Shown here in pieces: positions 58,431 through 64,000 of a DNA stretch of 64,000 bases. The notes under the pieces were generated by a model. The model was not told where the DNA came from. It ran no database searches and saw nothing but the letters and a program-made list of their open reading frames with translations. The position numbers and the translations under genes were made by a program. Location of the stretch: assembly GCA_905250125.1 (NCBI GenBank), contig CAJNOL010000038.1:279898-343897 (forward strand), in the 5' to 3' direction. The DNA comes from Rotaria sordida. Lineage: Eukaryota; Rotifera; Eurotatoria; Philodinida; Philodinidae. Numbering within the stretch: the stretch's first letter is position 1; the number at the start of each line of letters is the position of its first letter.

Positions 58431-58694
58431 ATGTTCTGGGTTCTTTATATGATGTTTTCTATATTTCGATCCCATCGAAATCAATTTTATTGGCGTAATG
58501 GAAAATTACATTTTACAAAACAAAGTCTACGCCAACAACAACAACAACATCAAATACCATTAACAGCTTTACAAGAAGAACGGTTATTTAGACAAAATAT
58601 TCGACAATGGTTTATATTTTATAGTGTTTTAACTTGTATTATAATTAGTATTCTTATTCATCGATTATATTCTCGTCAAAAATCTTCTGTATAA
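58431..58694 (+). CDS. Small single-pass membrane protein, unknown
   Basis: An 87-residue ORF that looks coding but matches no family I recognise. It starts MFWVLYMMFSIFRSHRNQFY, has a Gln run (LRQQQQQHQIPLTALQEERL) in the middle, and near the C-terminus a hydrophobic helix (WFIFYSVLTCIIISILIH) followed by basic residues. The upstream region is A+T-rich with no other exon seen. A tail-anchored or single-pass organelle protein is possible (inference). Confidence 0.5.
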   Translation: MFWVLYMMFSIFRSHRNQFYWRNGKLHFTKQSLRQQQQQHQIPLTALQEERLFRQNIRQWFIFYSVLTCIIISILIHRLYSRQKSSV

Positions 58695-60782
58695 TTAATT
58701 TTCATAATTATTCTTTATTTAATTAAATAAAAACAAGAATCTATAGATATGAAAAATCAACAGCATGTTTTTCTTATCTAACAAATATTATTTCTTCTTT
58801 GCTTTTTCTCTAATAAAAAAATCTAATTTAATCCCTATGGGAATTAAACTAGGCCCGGTACTAATGCTCATTTAAAAAAAATAAGATGGGTCGATATTTT
58901 TTTGAATAAATATTGATAGAAACAAGATAGAAGGCTACAGTTTTCACCATTGAAAAGTGGAGATGAGGTCGCATCGAATCATATGTTATAGTCTTTCCTA
59001 AGATATTTTCTGAAATTTTTCTAATCAATTTTCTAAAAAAAAGTGCCGGAAAAATGGTTTCTTATAGAGTAAGAAAAAAGCAAAAAGGTGGCTTTTTTGA
59101 CAGTAATCGCTTGAAATAATCGGTTGAGAGTTTTGAATAGAATATCTATAATCGAATGTGCAGCTGATAATTGAAAATTCACTCTAATTACCTCACAGAT
59201 AACATTAACTTTCAAAAAACAGTCGATTGAAAACCTTCGAAAGGATCAAGTCAGAAAAAAAAACTATAATATACAATTCGATGCGTCTTCATCTCATCTT
59301 TGTAAAGGTGGAGATCACAGCTCTCTGCCTTATTTCTATGAAAGGTTATTCCAAAAAATACCGACCCGCCTTTTTTTTATTGCAAATGTACATTAGAAAA
59401 GCAAATATTCCAATGTCCAAATAAGAATTGGTAATTTAACTTCTGTGTTAATTTCCATTATCAACGAAATAATGAATCATCAATATTAACATGTCAATTA
59501 TGTCTTGTATCCCACTTTATTGACCAATATTAATGCTTAAGTGACCTATAAATGTGTAAAATTAAATGTACATAAATGGTCTAATCTATAGCATAATATT
59601 TTTAATTATTGGAAAATGCAGGAGTATGACGCTCTTTCATACTTCCGAACTTTGTTTACATTGAATTTCAAAGAATATAAAGCAAACTCGATTGGAAATA
59701 ATTAGTTTAACTTTAGATATATTGGACGAGTCAAAATGATTGCAATATCGAAAATTTTGCCAATATTTCAGCAGAATTCAATCATAAACTCTTGAAATTT
59801 GTTTTTTTAAAAGATGCACCATTGGTTTCTCTACAAAACTAGAAGTAACGAATCTTACTAATTTGCTCTAATAATTTATGATAAGACTCAGAGTGAAACG
59901 TTTTATGATGCTGTATTGTCTCACTAATTTTTACTATGTTGTTTCTGATTCTTTTTTTTTTGGAAGTTTTATGCAGTCAATTAAAAGATTACTTTATTTT
60001 TTATTTCAATTGAATTTCAAATGCTCTTTTACAATTATTTCTACGTATTATGATCACAATTTACTTTCATCGAATAGCTTTTCGGGAATATTCATCATTT
60101 TATTCCAGCTGAAGCATTTAGTTTTATATGTTATTTGAGGTTCAAATAGAAAGACAATATCAATTTCTAAAAATGCTTCAAAAATGAACTCATTCTTGTT
60201 ATATATAAGACTCCCGAAATGCTTTTTCTTCGAACAGAAATAACTAAGAGAAAAAAACACAGCAGTGAATTATCTTTCAAAAACTAAAGATAAATAGAAA
60301 TTTGTAGAGAATTTAACAGTACATCTTTCAAGAAAGATAGAATTGATCGGTACTGAAATATTTACAAAAATGTCTTATATTGCATTTATTTTCACTTATT
60401 ACATAACTTCTGTTTTATGTAAATAACTAAATAATTTTTTAATTCAATTATATCAATTGATTTTTCTCGATATATAATTACATGACGATGAACAATCATC
60501 TAATTTCAATAATGTATTTATTTTTTTGATCGATCATTAAAAGAATAAAATGAAACTGATTTACTTAAACTATACAATCAAAATTAGTTGCTAAAATAAC
60601 AAAAACTTGAATTTTAATTTGTATTTTACGACTGAATGAGACAAAAATAAATTTATATATTTGTCCATAAGACAAAAAAAGAAGAATAGAAAAACGAAAT
60701 GAAAAACAAAAAAACACAAACTACTAATACAAAGCTGGGTTGATTTTTATTTTTAAATAAGATTATAAATATATATTCTCAA
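58695..60782. other. Intergenic stretch
   Basis: No gene recognised in 2.1 kb. The ORF at 59878-60138 is A+T-rich and hydrophobic without family features. Confidence 0.5.
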
Positions 60783-63420
60783 TTAATATCCAAGTTGTTG
60801 AAGAACACTACGAAGAAAATCTTGTTGTGTTGCATAACCACCAATATCACGTGTTTTTGTACGTTGTTGTTTAATAACAGTAGCAATAGCATTTTCAATT
60901 TTTTGAGCCATTGCATCTAAATAATAAGATAATGAAAGAATATATAAAATAAAATAAATTTTTTGAATATATTTACCAAGATGAAGATATTGAAGTAAAT
61001 TAACTCCACATAATAACATTGCAGTTGGATTAGCAATATTTCGACCAGCACCAGTTAAGAATGGATGTCGTGCACCCTAGAATTTAAATTTATTATTTAT
61101 TATAATTCATATAATATATTTTCAATACGAAATTATACAATATTTATAATAATGATAGTATTTTTGAAATAGATAGAATAAAGAAGTGAGAATAGAAAAT
61201 ATTTGAATAATATCAAATGATTAAGTTTGTTTTGTTTTTAGGTCAATAATTCCGATTGCCGATGAGAACTCGTAGAAAGAAGACAAACTTCGAAAGATGA
61301 TAAAAACTTAGAATAAGGAATATGATGATCGTGTTCAATGATCAACTCTCTTTGGTTATAGTCGTTTTTGATCGGAACCAGGAAAGTCTAATCATTGTAT
61401 TCCTACTTTCAACTTTCTACCATTTTCCAGGATTTCTCGGCTAGAACTGGTCATACATCATACCTTTGAGTATATCTATAGATGAGATCATCATTATTTT
61501 AGTCCTAGTTTCCATACGATAACTACTCATCGTTCGCGATTATTAACTATATAAAAGATATATATATGTAAGAAATTAATTCATAAATATGGATTTAGTT
61601 TTATTTTCAATAAAAATTAGATAATTACATGATGATATTTTAGAAAACACGTTTATTCATTAGTATTTCAATCGTTGAGTCTATCCCTTTTCACGTCTTA
61701 AACTAATTGTTCATCGATAGAAACTAACTTTTCTTGCTAACATAAAGAAAATAATGTACTTTCACGTTCCTCTGCAGTTGCTCTAACTGTAACATATAGA
61801 GAAAAAAGACTTTTTTATCTTTCCTGCTAAATACTTCTAATTTACAAAATAGATAAAACTTAGATTATCTGTCATAAATTATATGTTTCTTTTGATTAAC
61901 ATACCGGTTCAAAGATTGCAACATCAGTCGAATAAGATTCTCCAGGAACCATTCCTGCTCCTCCAACTAAGCCAACAGCTAAATTAGATACAATATTTCC
62001 ATAAAGATTTGGTGCAACAAGTACATCAAATTGTTGTGGTTTAGAAACTAATTGCATGCATGTATTATCAACAATCATTGTTTCAAGTTTAATATTTGGA
62101 TATAATGCTGCTACTTCACGACATGATTCAAGAAAAAGACCATCACCAAGTTTCCTATATTTTATAGAAAAAAAAAACGATGAAGAAGAAGAAGAAGAAA
62201 TTTTCAAATAGGAAAAAAAAATAATAACAAAGAAACTAAACATTATATTTGCTTTGTGTACAGCAGTAACTTTTTTCCTATTAAATTTTGTTGCAAAATC
62301 AAATGCAAATTTAGCAATACGTCTTGAATTTTCATAAGTTGTAATTTTTAATGATTCAACAACACCATGAACAGACTAAACAAAAAAACGAAATATTAAT
62401 TACAAAACTGTTTTTTTTCAATTTACTTCATGTTCAAGTGCACTATATTCTCCTTCAGTTTGTTCACGTATAACAATAAAATCAATATTTTGATGACGAA
62501 GTTTAAGTCCAGGTACAGTTTTTATTCGAACAACATTAGCATAAAGATCTAATGCACGTCTACATTAAAAACAAAATAATTTTTTTTTCCTCTTCAGAAT
62601 ATTTTATTTTCATACCGTATCTTCATATTTAATGACATTAAATCTCCACCTTCACTAATAGCTGGTGTCTAAATATTTAATTATATATTTATATAAGTAA
62701 ACAAATAATATCAATAAATTACAACATACTGTTAATATGCCTTTCATTCCAACACGATTACGTTTAAATGAAGCAACTATATCAGCAAGTGATGATGATC
62801 GACCAGGCATTAATTCACTACAAAATTAATTCAATAATAAGAGTAAAACAAAAAAAAAACAAAAACATCGAAATCAAACCTTGCAAGTAATTCATCAAAT
62901 TCAATTGGTGCACCAACTGCATTGAATACTTCACGTACACATAACATTAATTCTGGTCCAACACCATCACCTGGTACAACAGTAACATGATATTTATGAG
63001 ATTCAGTGATCTTATCTGCAGTAGTCTTAAAATATAAATCATCAAATTTGACTAGATACAAAAAAAAAAAAAAAAGATTTTAATTTAATAATAACTTACA
63101 GTTGCTGCTGAAACTTTTCTTATTTGCTAGAAAAAAAAAATAAATAATTAATATATATATATATATATTCGAAATAAATAAAAGAGGAATGACATGTTCC
63201 AATCAAGAAAACTTTTTGTTTTTTTTTTGGCGAAACTAAACATTTTTTCATATGCCTTTTCTAGCAAAACAAATCTTTACATCCTTCCAAAAACTCCCGA
63301 CGTCTCTACCTGTCAATGTTGGCTGTTACGAAGCAGTTCTGAAATTAAACTTACATTAGTATTTTGACGCAATATTGTACCAACAATATTCGATGGAAAA
63401 CGTCGGAATAAAATAGACAT
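60783..63420 (-). CDS. IDH3B: Isocitrate dehydrogenase [NAD] subunit beta, mitochondrial
   Basis: The regulatory/structural beta subunit of the NAD-dependent isocitrate dehydrogenase of the citric acid cycle (isocitrate to 2-oxoglutarate), in the mitochondrial matrix. Exons: 63420-63355, 63126-63100, 63025-62880, 62817-62730, 62668-62616, 62559-62427, 62375-62242, 62154-61905, 61076-60977, 60916-60783; all GT-AG and in frame, 376 residues. A basic N-terminus ([20 protein letters not shown]) acts as targeting sequence. [14 protein letters not shown], then [77 protein letters not shown] and [13 protein letters not shown] follow in order. GARHPF after FEP, and RDIGGY, favour beta over gamma. The 61077-61904 intron (828 bp) is long for this gene and was not explained. 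Confidence 0.93.
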
Positions 63421-64000
63421 TATTAGTATTTCAAATAAATCTGGTCAGAAAAACAGCTCTTATTTATCATTATGATCGATAGAGAACCAAAAATTTGTTT
63501 AATTTTCCTATTGGTTAAAATAAAAAACGAATAACAAACAGAATAAATACATGGTTAAGATGGCTGATCATGACTGTTATCGTTATTTGTTGTTATATCG
63601 ACAAAAAAAGAGCCATTTTTTGTAAGTTTGAATTCAAAAAAAAACAACTTTCTTTATTTTTCTTATTTAGAATCGATATAAAATATGATCATTACATGAT
63701 TTCATTGAAAACTTTCTTTCTTTTCCCAATCTTTTCGTACACAATGTAATGGTTGAATCAGCTTTTATTTAATGAATTCAAAAGACAAGATAGGTCAAGA
63801 AATCGATATTATTTTAAATCTAAATCTATTCATAATCAACAAAAATACAAAATATTCTCGAAAATAAATATTATGAATCATTTATGTGTATAAGATAGAT
63901 TACACTGTACATATATAATAACTTGTTTTCGTATTGCATAAATTGAGTAACAATATCAAATCAGATAGAATTTTTTAGTTTTTTCTTTTTCTAATATTCA
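63421..64000. other. Upstream region of IDH3B
   Basis: A+T-rich; no gene or element recognised. It presumably contains the IDH3B promoter. Confidence 0.5.

Noticed and set aside
1..64000. tRNA, rRNA, CRISPR arrays or bacterial operons
   Set aside because: None seen. Direct repeats present are minisatellites or telomeric arrays, and the genes are spliced eukaryotic genes.

Overview
The window is animal nuclear DNA. It is A+T-rich, its genes carry many GT-AG introns of about 45-70 bp, and its gene set is metazoan: two nicotinic acetylcholine receptor subunits, a CELF RNA-binding protein, a glutamate decarboxylase, mitochondrial IDH3B and a ZU5/death-domain protein. Interstitial arrays of TGTGGG, the telomeric repeat reported from bdelloid rotifers, together with an abundance of truncated transposons and an animal-atypical P-type proton pump, point to a bdelloid rotifer (inference; an A+T-rich genus such as Rotaria would fit).

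Layout. 1-5.1 kb: mostly non-coding, with an inverted-repeat element (2.2-2.9 kb, interrupted by a 100-N gap) and a doubtful small gene. 5.1-6.0 kb: a secreted two-WAP-domain protein, then the decayed 5' part of a glutamate decarboxylase copy. 6.4-12.2 kb: an accessory patch with a dead DDE transposase, a chitin synthase relic, a Penelope-like retroelement (GIY-YIG domain and probable hammerhead ribozyme) that ends at telomeric repeats, and minisatellites. 12.8-22.4 kb, minus strand: a plant/fungal-type P3A H+-ATPase reconstructed as nine in-frame exons. Three of its introns are swollen; the 4.7-kb one holds a telomeric array and a 2.9-kb hAT element with an 8-bp target duplication. 23.8-26.4 kb: a LINE reverse transcriptase pseudogene, a second internally deleted copy of the DDE transposase, and a MITE.

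27.8-31.1 kb: glutamate decarboxylase, plus strand, 11 exons. 31.7-34.6 kb: two fold-back elements, one a palindrome of about 1.5 kb. 35.4-39.3 kb: coiled-coil/ZU5-like/double death-domain protein, minus strand. 39.3-44.5 kb: non-coding apart from a 185-bp hAT MITE. 44.6-46.7 kb (minus) and 48.8-52.2 kb (plus): a divergent pair of nicotinic receptor subunits, non-alpha and alpha; the alpha gene has two mutually exclusive copies of exon 4. 52.4-55.4 kb: CELF-family RNA-binding protein, minus strand, convergent with the alpha receptor. 58.4 kb: a small membrane-protein ORF. 60.8-63.4 kb: IDH3B, minus strand.

The right half (27-64 kb) is conserved eukaryotic gene space whose introns have received inverted-repeat transposons. 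The left half, around the ATPase, resembles the subtelomeric or formerly subtelomeric regions of bdelloids, where foreign genes, retroelements and telomeric repeats accumulate. Exon boundaries were read by eye from splice consensus, reading-frame continuity and remembered family motifs; no alignment or expression data were used.
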